From NCBI RefSeq assembly GCF_001262505.1, contig NZ_KQ410731.1, positions 218,128 to 282,127 on the forward strand: 64,000 bases of DNA, in the 5' to 3' direction. The notes below the pieces were generated by a model. That model was given only the letters and a program-made list of their open reading frames with translations. It made no database searches and had not been told where the DNA came from. Every line of letters begins with the position of its first letter. Position 1 is the stretch's first letter. Shown in pieces: positions 1 through 8,167 of the stretch. The translations under genes were made by a program, and so were the position numbers. Source of the stretch: Shinella sp. SUS2. Its GTDB lineage: Bacteria; Pseudomonadota; Alphaproteobacteria; Rhizobiales; Rhizobiaceae.

Positions 1-472
1 GGCCGAAGCCGGCGGAAGCGAAGGTGGAGAGGTCGCCGAGCGAGAGCGCGCCGATCTGCGGCGGCGGGCGGCGGAGGAACCGCTTCAGGATGCCCGCCTG
101 GAAGACCAGCTTCGCGCGCAGCGCCGCGAAGGCTTCCGCCTCCTGCGGCGACACGCCGTCGATGCGCTCGCCATAGGCGCCGTGCAGCACGGTGGCCCTT
201 CCTGAGCCGTCGAGAACCGCCGTCGGCAGCAAGCTGTCCGTGCCGGCAAGGTCGAGGCCGATGTCGCGGGCCATGTCCGCATCGAGCCGGTTGACGAGAT
301 GGGCAAGGCCGGCGGAGCGGAAGCCCGGGAAAAACTCGCGGCCGCGCGTCGCGCCGCCCGGTTCGTTCGCCGCTTCCAGCACCAAAACCCTGCGGCCGCC
401 CTTGGCGAGGCGGGCGGCGGCGGCAAGGCCGTTGTGGCCGGCGCCGATCACGATGGCATCAAATGACGTCAT
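1..472 (-). CDS. NAD(P)/FAD-dependent oxidoreductase, PYROXD2/phytoene dehydrogenase-like (partial)
   Basis: The first 157 or so codons of a flavoprotein that runs off the left edge. From the ATG the protein opens with a dinucleotide-binding fold (VIGAGHNGL at residues 9-17, then LVLEAANEPGGAT), the classic N-terminus of phytoene-desaturase/PYROXD2-type oxidoreductases. Its start overlaps the end of the upstream paralogue by 14 bases, so the two are translationally coupled and probably work on the same substrate or as a complex. Family membership is clear; substrate is unknown. Its position in the TetR-marked catabolic island suggests an amine or amine-derived substrate, which is inference only. 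Confidence 0.85.
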   Translation of the reverse strand, partial: MTSFDAIVIGAGHNGLAAAARLAKGGRRVLVLEAANEPGGATRGREFFPGFRSAGLAHLVNRLDADMARDIGLDLAGTDSLLPTAVLDGSGRATVLHGAYGERIDGVSPQEAEAFAALRAKLVFQAGILKRFLRRPPPQIGALSLGDLSTFASAGFG

Positions 473-2078
473 GGGCTTTGCTCATCTGCTCGGGGGAACG
501 CTTCAGGTCGCGCAGGATTTCGGCGGCGGCGTTGCGGCCGGGCGCGCCCATCACCCCGCCGCCCGGATGGGTGGAGGAGCCGCACATATAGAGGCCGGAT
601 ATCGGGCTGCGGTACTGAGCGTAGCCGGGCACGGGCCGATTGAAGAGCAGCTGGTCGAAGGTGAGCTCGCCCTGGAAGATGTTGCCCTCCGTCAGGCCCA
701 CCTCGTTCTCGATCTCGCGCGGGGTGCGCACCTCCATATGCACGATGCGCTCGCGAAAGCCCGGCGAATAGTCCGCGATCTGGCCGATCACCGTCTCGGC
801 GAAGGCGTCGCGGTCGGCGTCCGTCCAGTCGCGCCCCTCGAGCTTTGGCGGACAGTACTGCACGAAGCAGCTCATGAAGTGTTTTCCCGGCGAGGCCATG
901 GTCGGGTCGAGCGTCGTCGGGATCACCATGTCGAGAAAGGGATCGGCCGACCAGCGCCCAGCCTTCCAGTCGTCGTAGGCCCGCTCCATGCGCTCGATCG
1001 AATCGGTGAAATGCATGTCGCCGCGCAGGCAGGAGGAGCCTTCCGGCAAGGCCGGGAACTCCGGCAGGCTGTCGAGCGCGATGTTCACCTTGCCGGAGGA
1101 GCCGCGCATCTTGAAATGCCTGACCCGGTGGACGAATTCGCCAGGCAGGGTGTCCTCGTCGACGAGCGTGAGGAAGGTGCGCTTGACGTCGGCATTCGAG
1201 ACGACGAGGCCGGCATTGAGTTCGTCACCATTGGCGAGCACCACGCCGGTCGTGCGGCCGCCGCGGGTAAGGATTTTTGCGACCTCGGCGTCGGTGCGGA
1301 TGGTGCCGCCGGCGGCCTCGAAGGAGCGGGCGAGGGCCTGCGTCACCGCGCCCATGCCGCCGCGCGCATAGCCCCAGGCGCCGACGGAGCCGTCCACCTC
1401 GCCCATATAGTGGTGCAGCAGCACATAGGCGGTGCCGGGCGACAGGGGGCCGAGCGCGGTGCCGATGATGCCCGACAGCGCGAGATAGGCCTTGATGACG
1501 TCGGTCTCGAAATATTCGTCGAGGAAGTCGGAGATCGACATGGTCCAGAAGCGGAGCGTCTCGGCCATTTCCTGCGGGCTGAATTCGCCGAATTTTTTGG
1601 CGAGGTAGAGGAATTCGGACAGGTCGCGCGGGCGAAAACCGAACGGATCTGGGGCGGTGCGCATCAGGAGCGGCTGGATGAAACGGCACTGGCGCGTCAC
1701 GTCGCGGGCGTAGCGCTCGTAGGCCTCCGCGTCGCGCTTCGAATAGCGCGCGAACTCGCGGCGGTGGCTGTCGTGGTCGCGGTAGGAGGCGAGGTAGTCC
1801 CCGTCGCGGGTGAAGACCGCGCCGCCCTCGTAGGCGATGACCTGGAGGCCGTGTTTCGGCAGTTCCAGGTCGCGCATGATCTCCGGCCGGAAGAGGGAGC
1901 AGACATAGGAACAGTTGGAGTAGAGGAAGCCCGGGGTCAGCTCGCGGCTCGTCGCCGCCCCGCCGACCCAGCCGTTCTTTTCGAGCACGGCGACCTTCAG
2001 GCCGGATCGCTGGAGGTAACAGGCGGTGACGAGCCCGTTATGGCCGCCGCCGACGATCAGGGCATCGTATTTTTGCAT
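459..2078 (-). CDS. NAD(P)/FAD-dependent oxidoreductase, PYROXD2/phytoene dehydrogenase-like
   Basis: A 539-residue flavoprotein. Residues 6-15 (ALIVGGGHNG) form the FAD/NAD Rossmann motif, followed by VAVLEKNGWVGGAA; the C-terminal FAD-contact segment MCGSSTHPGGGVMGAPG is also intact, so this is a full-length member of the amine-oxidase/phytoene-desaturase superfamily. An in-frame start exists 55 codons upstream, but the ATG chosen here has a good ribosome site (AGGGAG, 8 bases away) and begins right at the flavin fold. It is the first gene of a two-gene minus-strand operon with the partial paralogue. The palindromic operator 60 bases upstream lies between it and the divergent methyltransferase gene. 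Substrate unknown. Confidence 0.88.
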   Translation of the reverse strand: MQKYDALIVGGGHNGLVTACYLQRSGLKVAVLEKNGWVGGAATSRELTPGFLYSNCSYVCSLFRPEIMRDLELPKHGLQVIAYEGGAVFTRDGDYLASYRDHDSHRREFARYSKRDAEAYERYARDVTRQCRFIQPLLMRTAPDPFGFRPRDLSEFLYLAKKFGEFSPQEMAETLRFWTMSISDFLDEYFETDVIKAYLALSGIIGTALGPLSPGTAYVLLHHYMGEVDGSVGAWGYARGGMGAVTQALARSFEAAGGTIRTDAEVAKILTRGGRTTGVVLANGDELNAGLVVSNADVKRTFLTLVDEDTLPGEFVHRVRHFKMRGSSGKVNIALDSLPEFPALPEGSSCLRGDMHFTDSIERMERAYDDWKAGRWSADPFLDMVIPTTLDPTMASPGKHFMSCFVQYCPPKLEGRDWTDADRDAFAETVIGQIADYSPGFRERIVHMEVRTPREIENEVGLTEGNIFQGELTFDQLLFNRPVPGYAQYRSPISGLYMCGSSTHPGGGVMGAPGRNAAAEILRDLKRSPEQMSKAHDVI

Positions 2079-2137
2079 TTTTGATGTCTCCCTTGTTTCT
2101 AAAAGCTGCATCAAAAGCAAAATGTTGTCCAGATATT

Positions 2138-2153
2138 CTGAATGATCATTCAG
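2138..2153. promoter_or_regulatory. TetR-type operator, site 1 (perfect 16-bp palindrome)
   Basis: CTGAATGATCATTCAG is a perfect palindrome in the divergent region between the flavoprotein pair and the methyltransferase-regulator operon. Its 14-base core TGAATGATCATTCA matches two further sites at 8078-8091 and 10909-10922 to the consensus TGAAYGNNCATTCA. The size and symmetry fit a TetR dimer site; the BetI-like TetR encoded at 3057-3767 is the obvious candidate protein (inference). Confidence 0.72.
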
Positions 2154-2241
2154 CAAGTATCTTGCAATCGCCTGATTATGCGCTAGAATTTCGGCCACGG
2201 GAAAAGCGCGACGGCCATGCGGCCGGAGGGTGACGGAGGCC

Positions 2242-3060
2242 ATGACGGCAACGGGCAGGGACGGTGCGGCGGCGGAGCCGGAATATGACGAGGCGGCGAT
2301 CCGCTTCCTTGCGGTCCTCTGGGGCGAGGGCTATCTTTCGCCGGGCGGTTCGGCGGAGGTCGATCGCATCCTTTCTGGCGTCAATCTGAAGGGCCGGCGC
2401 ATCCTCGATTTCGGTTGCGGTGCCGGCGGCATCGCGCTGCACATTGCCAGCACCTATGGCCCGGCCGAGGTCGTCGGCTACGACGTGGAGCAGCCGGTCA
2501 TCGACCGGGCGCGGGTGGCCGCGGCCAAGGCGGGGCTTTCCGCGGTCGCGCGTTTCGCCTCCAGCCCGCCGGGCCGCCTGCCGTTCGACGACGGCGAATT
2601 CGACGTCGTCTTCTCCAAGGATGCGATGATCCACGTGCCGGACAAGGAAGCGCTGTTTTCTGAGCTTTTCCGTGTGCTCAAGCCGGGCGGCATCCTTGCG
2701 GCGTCCGACTGGCTGATTGGCCATGACGGTGAGCCGAGTGCCGATATTAAAGACTATATTGCCGCCGAAGGCCTCTCCTTCGGCATGGCCTCGCCACGTC
2801 GCTATCTTCTGGCGATGGCCGCCGCCGGCTTTTCCGAAGGGACGGTCGAAAGCCGCAATGCCTGGTATCGCGACGTGGCGCGCGGTGAGCTGGAGCGCCT
2901 CAAAGGGCCGCTTCATGCCGAGGCGGTGGCGGCAGTGGGCGACGCCTATGTCGCGAAGAACATCCGCACCTGGACGGCGATGCAGAAGGTTCTTGACAGC
3001 GGGGAGCATTGTCCGGCTCATCTGCGCGGCATCAAGCCGGCCGCGGGAGTTCGCCCGTGA
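2242..3060 (+). CDS. SAM-dependent methyltransferase, phosphoethanolamine/glycine N-methyltransferase-like
   Basis: A 272-residue class I methyltransferase. Motif I LDFGCGAGG is at residues 55-63, the SAM-ribose acidic residue in GYD at 79-81, and motif post-I/II reads FSKDAMIHVPDKEALF (124-139), then VLKPGG. The SKD-IHV-DK signature resembles phosphoethanolamine and glycine/sarcosine N-methyltransferases rather than UbiE. The ATG is preferred over a GTG four codons upstream because GGAGGG lies 11 bases before it. The stop overlaps the GTG of the TetR gene by 4 bases (GTGA), so enzyme and regulator are coupled. The methyl acceptor is unknown; an N-methylated amine or amino acid is plausible from the motif and neighbours. 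Confidence 0.8.
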   Translation: MTATGRDGAAAEPEYDEAAIRFLAVLWGEGYLSPGGSAEVDRILSGVNLKGRRILDFGCGAGGIALHIASTYGPAEVVGYDVEQPVIDRARVAAAKAGLSAVARFASSPPGRLPFDDGEFDVVFSKDAMIHVPDKEALFSELFRVLKPGGILAASDWLIGHDGEPSADIKDYIAAEGLSFGMASPRRYLLAMAAAGFSEGTVESRNAWYRDVARGELERLKGPLHAEAVAAVGDAYVAKNIRTWTAMQKVLDSGEHCPAHLRGIKPAAGVRP

Positions 3061-3767
3061 CCGTGACGATGCGCAATCCCAAAGGCAAGGTGGCGGTGAA
3101 GATGCGGGCAGGCGGGGCTGAACAGGGCTCGGGCGACGGCGAGAAGCGGGGACGCAAGGCCTCCAAGGAGACGCGGCGGCAGCAGCTCGTCGAGGCGACG
3201 ATCGATTCGCTCGCCAAGCGCGGTTATTCCGACACGACGCTCGCGGATGTCGCCGACGGCGCCGGCCTTTCCCGCGGCATCGTCAACTTCCATTTCGAGA
3301 GCAAGGAAAACCTGCTCATCGCCACGCTGCAGTTCATGTCCGAGGAATATGCGGACCATTGGAACGCGGCGCTCGAAAAGGCCGGCCCGAGCGCGGCGAG
3401 CCGCATCTGGGCGCTTGTTCATGCGGATTTCGACCGGAAGATCTGTACAAAGCGCAAGCTTGCAGCCTGGTGCGCCTTCTGGGGCGAGGCCAAGTCGCGG
3501 CCGACCTACCAGGCGCTGTGCGGCGCGCGTGACGTGAAGTACCAGGAGACCGTGATCTCGCTCTGCGCCGCGTTAAAGGCGGAGGGCGGCTATGCCTATG
3601 AGCCGGAGCCGACCGCGCTGTCGCTCTGCGCCATGCTGGAGGGCCTGTGGCTGCGCCTGATGATGGGCGACGGCACCACGCGGGAAAAGGCGCTGGAGGC
3701 GGCGATCGCCTTCGTCGCCACGACCTTCCCGAAGCATCTCACCTTGCAAGGACCACAATCACAATAG
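3057..3767 (+). CDS. TetR-family transcriptional regulator, BetI-like
   Basis: A TetR repressor of about 236 residues. After a basic N-terminal tail, the helix-turn-helix lies at about residues 58-80 (TLADVADGAGLSRGIVNFHF), followed by the BetI-type ligand domain (CAFWGEAKSRPTYQ). BetI senses choline/betaine intermediates in relatives. The GTG start has GGGAG 7 bases upstream and overlaps the methyltransferase stop; ATGs at 3069 and 3102 are alternatives. It is followed after 28 bases by the ABC binding protein gene, in one operon. It probably binds the three TGAAYGNNCATTCA palindromes that flank the divergent promoters of this island, which would make it autoregulatory (inference). Confidence 0.9.
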   Translation: MTVTMRNPKGKVAVKMRAGGAEQGSGDGEKRGRKASKETRRQQLVEATIDSLAKRGYSDTTLADVADGAGLSRGIVNFHFESKENLLIATLQFMSEEYADHWNAALEKAGPSAASRIWALVHADFDRKICTKRKLAAWCAFWGEAKSRPTYQALCGARDVKYQETVISLCAALKAEGGYAYEPEPTALSLCAMLEGLWLRLMMGDGTTREKALEAAIAFVATTFPKHLTLQGPQSQ

Positions 3768-3795
3768 GGAACCCGGAACGGGGAAGGAGTATGGC

Positions 3796-4878
3796 ATGAA
3801 GACTGCACACACGGCCAAGCGCACCACAATGGCGGCACTCACCGCCTTCCTCGCCCTCGGAACCGCCCTCCCAGCCTTCGCCGCCGATACGCTCACCGTC
3901 TTCGACTGGTCCGGTTACGAGGACCCCGCCTTCCACCCCGCCTATACGGAAAAGCATGGCGGTTCGCCGGATTTTTCCTTCTTCGGCGACGAGGAAGAGG
4001 CCTTCCAGAAGCTGCGCTCCGGCTTCAAGGCCGATCTTGCGCATCCCTGCGCGCAGAGCATCGTGAAGTGGCGCGAGGCTGGGCTGCTGGAACCGCTCGA
4101 CACGTCCAAGCTGGCTGCGTGGAACGATATCCTGCCGGCCTTCAAGGGCATGAAGAACCTGATGATGTCCGAGGACGGTACGGCCTGGTTCCTGCCCTTC
4201 GAATGGGGCAACACGGTGCTGACCTACCGCACCGACACGGTAAAGCCCGAGGAGATCGCCTCCCTCAAGGCCTTTGCCGATCCGAAGTTCAAGGATCGCG
4301 TGTCGATCGGCGACAATGTCGATGATGCCTATGCGCTGGCGGGCCTTGCCACGGGCCTCAAGGACCTGACCACGATGACGGATGCACAGTTCGGGGAGGC
4401 CTCCGCCTTTCTGCGCGAGGTGCACAAGAACGTGCGGCTCTACTGGACCGACAACACCGATCTCAGCCAGGCGCTGGCGAGCGGGGAGGTCGATCTCGCC
4501 TGGGCGTGGAACGAGACGGCGACGACGCTGCAGGCCGACAGCCAGCCGGTCGCCATCAAGAAGGATACCAAGGAGGGGCTGTCCACCTGGGTCTGCGGCT
4601 ATTCGCGGCTGAAGGGTGCGGAGGGCAGCCCTGACCTTGCCTATGACTACCTCAACGCCGTCACCGATCCCGGCGTTGCCGCCTATATGGTCGAAAGCTG
4701 GGGCTACGGCCATTCCAACGCCAAGGGCATGGCCGCGGTCGATCCGAAGATCCTCGCCGACAAGGGGTATGCGGATGTCGACGCCTTCGTCGCCAACACG
4801 CTGTTCCAGGCGCCGATCCCGACAGAGCTGCGGCAGAAGATGATCGCGGAATTCGAGAAGATCAAAGCGGGGTATTGA
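3796..4878 (+). CDS. ABC transporter periplasmic substrate-binding protein, PotD-like (polyamine type)
   Basis: A 360-residue exported binding protein of the spermidine/putrescine group. Signal peptide: basic MKTAHTAKR, hydrophobic stretch, then PAFAA with cleavage near residue 29-30. The mature protein starts DTLTVFDWSGYEDPAF, typical of PotD/PotF-like proteins (LxVxxWxxY). AAGGAG lies just upstream of the start. It is the third gene of the methyltransferase-TetR-SBP operon and must supply ligand to the permeases and ATPase coded convergently on the other strand. Ligand unknown: polyamines, betaines and opine-like amines are all imported by this group. Confidence 0.88.
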   Translation: MKTAHTAKRTTMAALTAFLALGTALPAFAADTLTVFDWSGYEDPAFHPAYTEKHGGSPDFSFFGDEEEAFQKLRSGFKADLAHPCAQSIVKWREAGLLEPLDTSKLAAWNDILPAFKGMKNLMMSEDGTAWFLPFEWGNTVLTYRTDTVKPEEIASLKAFADPKFKDRVSIGDNVDDAYALAGLATGLKDLTTMTDAQFGEASAFLREVHKNVRLYWTDNTDLSQALASGEVDLAWAWNETATTLQADSQPVAIKKDTKEGLSTWVCGYSRLKGAEGSPDLAYDYLNAVTDPGVAAYMVESWGYGHSNAKGMAAVDPKILADKGYADVDAFVANTLFQAPIPTELRQKMIAEFEKIKAGY

Positions 4879-4889
4879 GAGGGCAGCGG

Positions 4890-5037
4890 CCCCTCATCCC
4901 GCTGCCGCGACCTTCTCCCCGCAAGCGGGGAGAAGGAGGCTGTGGCGACCTCTTCACGTTGATCGAAGGAAAGCCCTGCAGCACGGTTCCTTCTCCCCGC
5001 TTGCGGGGAGAAGGTGGCCAGCAGGCCGGATGAGGGG
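4890..5037. repeat. RIME-like palindromic intergenic element, copy 1
   Basis: A nested inverted repeat filling the space between convergent genes. The outer arms are CCCCTCATCC (4890-4899) and GGATGAGGGG (5028-5037). Inside are two 26-base hairpins, 4911-4936 and 4989-5014, each with 12-base arms CCTTCTCCCCGC/GCGGGGAGAAGG, and exact reverse complements of each other. Such elements are scattered between genes in rhizobia (Rhizobium intergenic mosaic elements). It may act as a bidirectional mRNA stabiliser or terminator here; it has no T-run. Confidence 0.85.
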
Positions 5038-5042
5038 CTAGG

Positions 5043-6152
5043 TCACACGCGCGTAACCGGCGGGTCTTCCGCCAGCAACACGAACGCCTCCGGATCGTAG
5101 GCCAGCCGGATCTCCGCGCCGACCGGCAGATCGTCCGCACCGAAATTGTTCGTCTCGACCAGCGAGAGCGGCTGTTCCAGTCCGTCGACGCCGACGGTCA
5201 GGTGGGTGACCTCGCCGAAATAGGCGCGGTTCTCGATGCGGCCGGCAAGCTCGTGCGGGGCGCGGTCGTCGTCCCACAGGAGCCGCAGCCGTTCCGGGCG
5301 GATACCGACGGTGACATGGCCGTTTGTGGCGGCAAAGCCCTGCGGCTTGTCGAGGTTGACGGCGCCGAAGCGGGCGGCATCGACGGAGACGGCGTTGCCC
5401 TGTTCTCCCAGCACCTTCGCTTTCAAAAAATTCATGCCGCCGAGGAAGTCGGCGACCTTGCGGGTGCGCGGGCGCTGGTAGATTTCCTTCGGGCCGGCGA
5501 TCTGCGCGATGCGGCCGCCGAACATCACGGCGATGCGGTCCGACAACGCCAGCGCCTCGTACTGGTCGTGGGTGACGAGGATGAAGGTGATGCCGACAGC
5601 CTTCTGCAGCGTGCGCAGCTCCACCTGCATCTCCTCGCGCAGCTTCTTGTCGAGGGCGGAGAGCGGTTCGTCGAGCAGCAGCACCTTCGGCCGCATGACA
5701 AGCGCACGGGCAAGCGCGACGCGCTGGCGCTGGCCGCCGGAGAGTTCATGCGCCTTGCGCTGGCCGAGGCCCGCTAGGCGCACCTGGTCGAGCGCGTCGC
5801 CCACCCGCTTCTTTTCCTCCTGCGCCGAAAGCCGCAGTCGTTTCAGACCGTAGGCGACGTTTTCCGCGACGTCGAGATGGGGAAAGATCGCGTAGTTCTG
5901 GAAGACCATGTTGGTCGGGCGCTTGTTCGGCGGCAGTGCGAGGGAGGGTATTCCGTCGATGAAGATTTCTCCCGCCGTCGGTGTCTCGAAGCCGGCGATG
6001 GAGCGCAGGAGCGTGGTCTTGCCGCAGCCGGACGGCCCGAGCAGCGAGAAGAACTCGCCTTCGCCGATGGTGAGCGAGACGTCGTCGAGCGCCTTGTAGA
6101 TGCCGTAGTACTTGGACACGTTGGCGATTTCGATCATCGGGCGGTCGGCCAT
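5043..6152 (-). CDS. ABC transporter ATP-binding protein, PotA-like
   Basis: A 369-residue ATPase of an importer. Walker A GPSGCGKT (39-46), Q-loop VFQNYAIFPH (83-92), signature LSGGQ (137-141), Walker B VLLLDEP (157-163) and the switch histidine H195 are all intact; residues beyond about 240 form the TOBE domain found in polyamine/spermidine ATPases. GAGGAGAAG precedes the start. It is the last gene of the minus-strand permease-permease-ATPase operon and begins 15 bases after the second permease. It energises uptake with the binding protein encoded on the opposite strand. Confidence 0.93.
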   Translation of the reverse strand: MADRPMIEIANVSKYYGIYKALDDVSLTIGEGEFFSLLGPSGCGKTTLLRSIAGFETPTAGEIFIDGIPSLALPPNKRPTNMVFQNYAIFPHLDVAENVAYGLKRLRLSAQEEKKRVGDALDQVRLAGLGQRKAHELSGGQRQRVALARALVMRPKVLLLDEPLSALDKKLREEMQVELRTLQKAVGITFILVTHDQYEALALSDRIAVMFGGRIAQIAGPKEIYQRPRTRKVADFLGGMNFLKAKVLGEQGNAVSVDAARFGAVNLDKPQGFAATNGHVTVGIRPERLRLLWDDDRAPHELAGRIENRAYFGEVTHLTVGVDGLEQPLSLVETNNFGADDLPVGAEIRLAYDPEAFVLLAEDPPVTRV

Positions 6153-6167
6153 GGCGGACTTCTCCTC

Positions 6168-6992
6168 TCAGGGCAGCGTGAAGGCCATCTGCGTGCGGCG
6201 TTCGGCCCGGCGGCGCAGGATTTCGGCAAGGGTGAGCATGAGGATGGAGGCGACGAGCATGACGGTGCCGAGCGCCAGCACGCCCGGCAGCTTCGCCGCA
6301 AAGCGCAATTGCCCCCAGATATAGACCGGAAGCGTCGGTTCGGTGCCCGACAGGAAGAAGGCGAGGATGAACTCGTCGAGCGAGATGGTGAAGGTGACGA
6401 GCAGGCTGGAGACGATAGCCGGCGCGACGACCGGCAACGTGACGCGCAGGAATGTGCCGATGGCGGTCTCGCCGAGGTCGTAGGAGGCCTCCTCCAGGCT
6501 GCGATCGAACCCCTCGAAGCCGGAGACGAGCACCGCCATGGCGTAGGGCACGCAGAACACCGTCTGGCCAAGGATGACCGTGATCAGCGACAGTTGCACG
6601 CCCATTGCGAGCACGATCATCAGGAGAGAGACGGCGACGATGATCTCCGGCAGGAAGAGCGGCGCCATGATGAGGCCGGCCGCAGCCCTCTGGCCGCGAA
6701 AACGGTAGCGCGTGATGGCGCGGGCGGCGCAGATGCCGAGAACGGTGGAGAGCAGCGAGACGGAGACGCCGACGACGAGGCTGTTCCAGGCCGCTTCCAG
6801 CATGACCGAATTGCCGGCCAGCGAGGCGTACCACTTGGTGGTGAAGCCGGCGAGCGGGAAGGTGGTGGTGGCTGCGTTGTTGAAGGAGAAGACCGGCAGC
6901 AGCAGGATCGGCAGATAGAGAAAAAGGAAATAGAGCGCGACATAGGCCGGCAGGAACGGAAGAACGCGCAGGCGCTGCGTGAGGAGGTTCAT
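6168..6992 (-). CDS. ABC transporter permease, PotC-like
   Basis: A 274-residue inner-membrane permease with six predicted membrane segments and the EAA loop motif EEASYDLGETAIGTFLRVTLPVVAPAI reaching the ATPase. The reading frame stays open far upstream, but the ATG used overlaps the stop of the first permease as ATGA (4 bases), which fixes the start and shows coupled translation. It is the second half of the heterodimeric channel of the polyamine-type importer. The start MNLLTQRLRVLPFLPAYVAL places a hydrophobic helix right at the N-terminus, normal for PotC/PotI. Confidence 0.92.
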   Translation of the reverse strand: MNLLTQRLRVLPFLPAYVALYFLFLYLPILLLPVFSFNNAATTTFPLAGFTTKWYASLAGNSVMLEAAWNSLVVGVSVSLLSTVLGICAARAITRYRFRGQRAAAGLIMAPLFLPEIIVAVSLLMIVLAMGVQLSLITVILGQTVFCVPYAMAVLVSGFEGFDRSLEEASYDLGETAIGTFLRVTLPVVAPAIVSSLLVTFTISLDEFILAFFLSGTEPTLPVYIWGQLRFAAKLPGVLALGTVMLVASILMLTLAEILRRRAERRTQMAFTLP

Positions 6993-7906
6993 CTGATCCT
7001 CCTGACGGCGAATTTCAGCGCCAGCACGACGGCCGCCGCCGTGAGCGAGACGAGCACCATGGTCGTGACGGAGAGAGCGGCGCCGAGCGGCCAGTTGGCG
7101 GCCTTGCCGAACTGCGCCTGGATGGCGGTTGCGATCATCACGCCGTCCTTGCCGCCGACGAGGCGCGGCGTGACATAGTCGCCGACGGTCGGGATCATCA
7201 CGATCAGGAAGGCGGAGATGATGCCGGGCAGCGAGAGCGGCAGGGTGATGCGCAGAAAGGCCCTGAAACGGCTGTCGCCGAGATCGCGAGCCGCCTCGAT
7301 CAGCGTGCGGTCGATCTTCTGCAGCGAAACGTAGATCGGCAGGATGGCGAAGGCGGCCCAGCTGTGCACCAGCGTGATGACGACGGCGTTGGAATTGTAG
7401 ACGAGCGAGGTCAGCGGCTTGTCGATGAGGCCCATCGAGATGAGGCCGGTGTTCAAGACGCCGCCATAGCCGAGGATGACCTTCCACGACATGACGCGCA
7501 AAAGGTAGCTGGTCCAGCAGGGCACGGTGACGAGGAACAGCCAGAGGTTCTTGTGTACCCCGCCATGGAAGGAGATGAACCAGGCAATCGGATAGGAGAA
7601 GACGACGGTGACGATGCTGACCGTCAGCGAGATCCAGAGCGAGCGGACGAAGAGGTCGCGGTAGATCGGCTCGGTGAGGGCCTGGCGGTAGTTCTCCAGC
7701 GTGAAGGTGCGGTCGATGTCGAGATAGTTCTGGGTCCAGAAACTGTAGGCGATGACGATGAGGACCGGGAGGAAGAGCAGCGCCAGCGCATAGAGGAAGG
7801 TCGGGGAGATCAGTGCGAGGCCGCGGGCCTCTTCGCTGCGCATCCAGACCTTGCGCCTCCCGGGGGAGGGTGTGTCGGCAAGCGGGCCGAACGCCGCCGC
7901 CGTCAT
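6989..7906 (-). CDS. ABC transporter permease, PotB-like
   Basis: A 305-residue permease; first gene of the minus-strand transport operon. A cytoplasmic N-terminus (to about residue 30) precedes the first helix LALISPTFLYALALLFLPV. The EAA motif reads IEAARDLGDSRFRAFLRITLPLSLPGI. The chosen ATG has GGGAG 9 bases upstream; an in-frame TTG eight codons further up is a weaker choice. The promoter must lie in the 7907-8155 gap, which contains operator site 2 and also serves the divergent aminotransferase, so transporter and aminotransferase are probably induced together. Confidence 0.9.
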   Translation of the reverse strand: MTAAAFGPLADTPSPGRRKVWMRSEEARGLALISPTFLYALALLFLPVLIVIAYSFWTQNYLDIDRTFTLENYRQALTEPIYRDLFVRSLWISLTVSIVTVVFSYPIAWFISFHGGVHKNLWLFLVTVPCWTSYLLRVMSWKVILGYGGVLNTGLISMGLIDKPLTSLVYNSNAVVITLVHSWAAFAILPIYVSLQKIDRTLIEAARDLGDSRFRAFLRITLPLSLPGIISAFLIVMIPTVGDYVTPRLVGGKDGVMIATAIQAQFGKAANWPLGAALSVTTMVLVSLTAAAVVLALKFAVRRIR

Positions 7907-8075
7907 CGGCCACAACTCCCGCCGCGACAACTTTCATAGAGCGTGAGATTTCCCGTTCCCATGCGCTTGCGCCTTTTCGGCCTCTGCGTGCTGCTTTTCG
8001 GGCACGCTGCTGTTCCCTGATTGACAGCATGCGCTGAAATCCCCGTTGAAATCAAGCCCTGGTTCTGCAATATTG

Positions 8076-8093
8076 ATTGAACGAACATTCAAT
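8076..8093. promoter_or_regulatory. TetR-type operator, site 2
   Basis: ATTGAACGAACATTCAAT, an 18-base dyad with outer arms ATTGAA/TTCAAT, holds the core TGAACGAACATTCA (8078-8091), matching sites 1 and 3. It sits in the 249-base divergent region between the transport operon and the aminotransferase gene. A possible aminotransferase promoter (TTGAGA, 16 bases, TATTGT) begins only a few bases downstream, so binding here could block transcription both ways (inference). Confidence 0.72.
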
Positions 8094-8167
8094 ATGATTG
8101 AGAAAGGTAAGATCTTTCATATTGTTGGTCTGGTATTCTTCTTGGGAAATAATCGATGGAGAGGGGC

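Noticed and set aside
192..2084. 630-codon open frame antisense to the PYROXD2-like genes
   Set aside because: It mirrors the wobble-rich GC bias of the true genes, lacks family features, and the opposite strand encodes clear flavoproteins.
5877..7178. 433-codon plus-strand open frame across the ABC ATPase and permease genes
   Set aside because: Antisense to well-supported ABC genes; the product is Asp/Gly/Arg-rich low-complexity sequence typical of a GC shadow.
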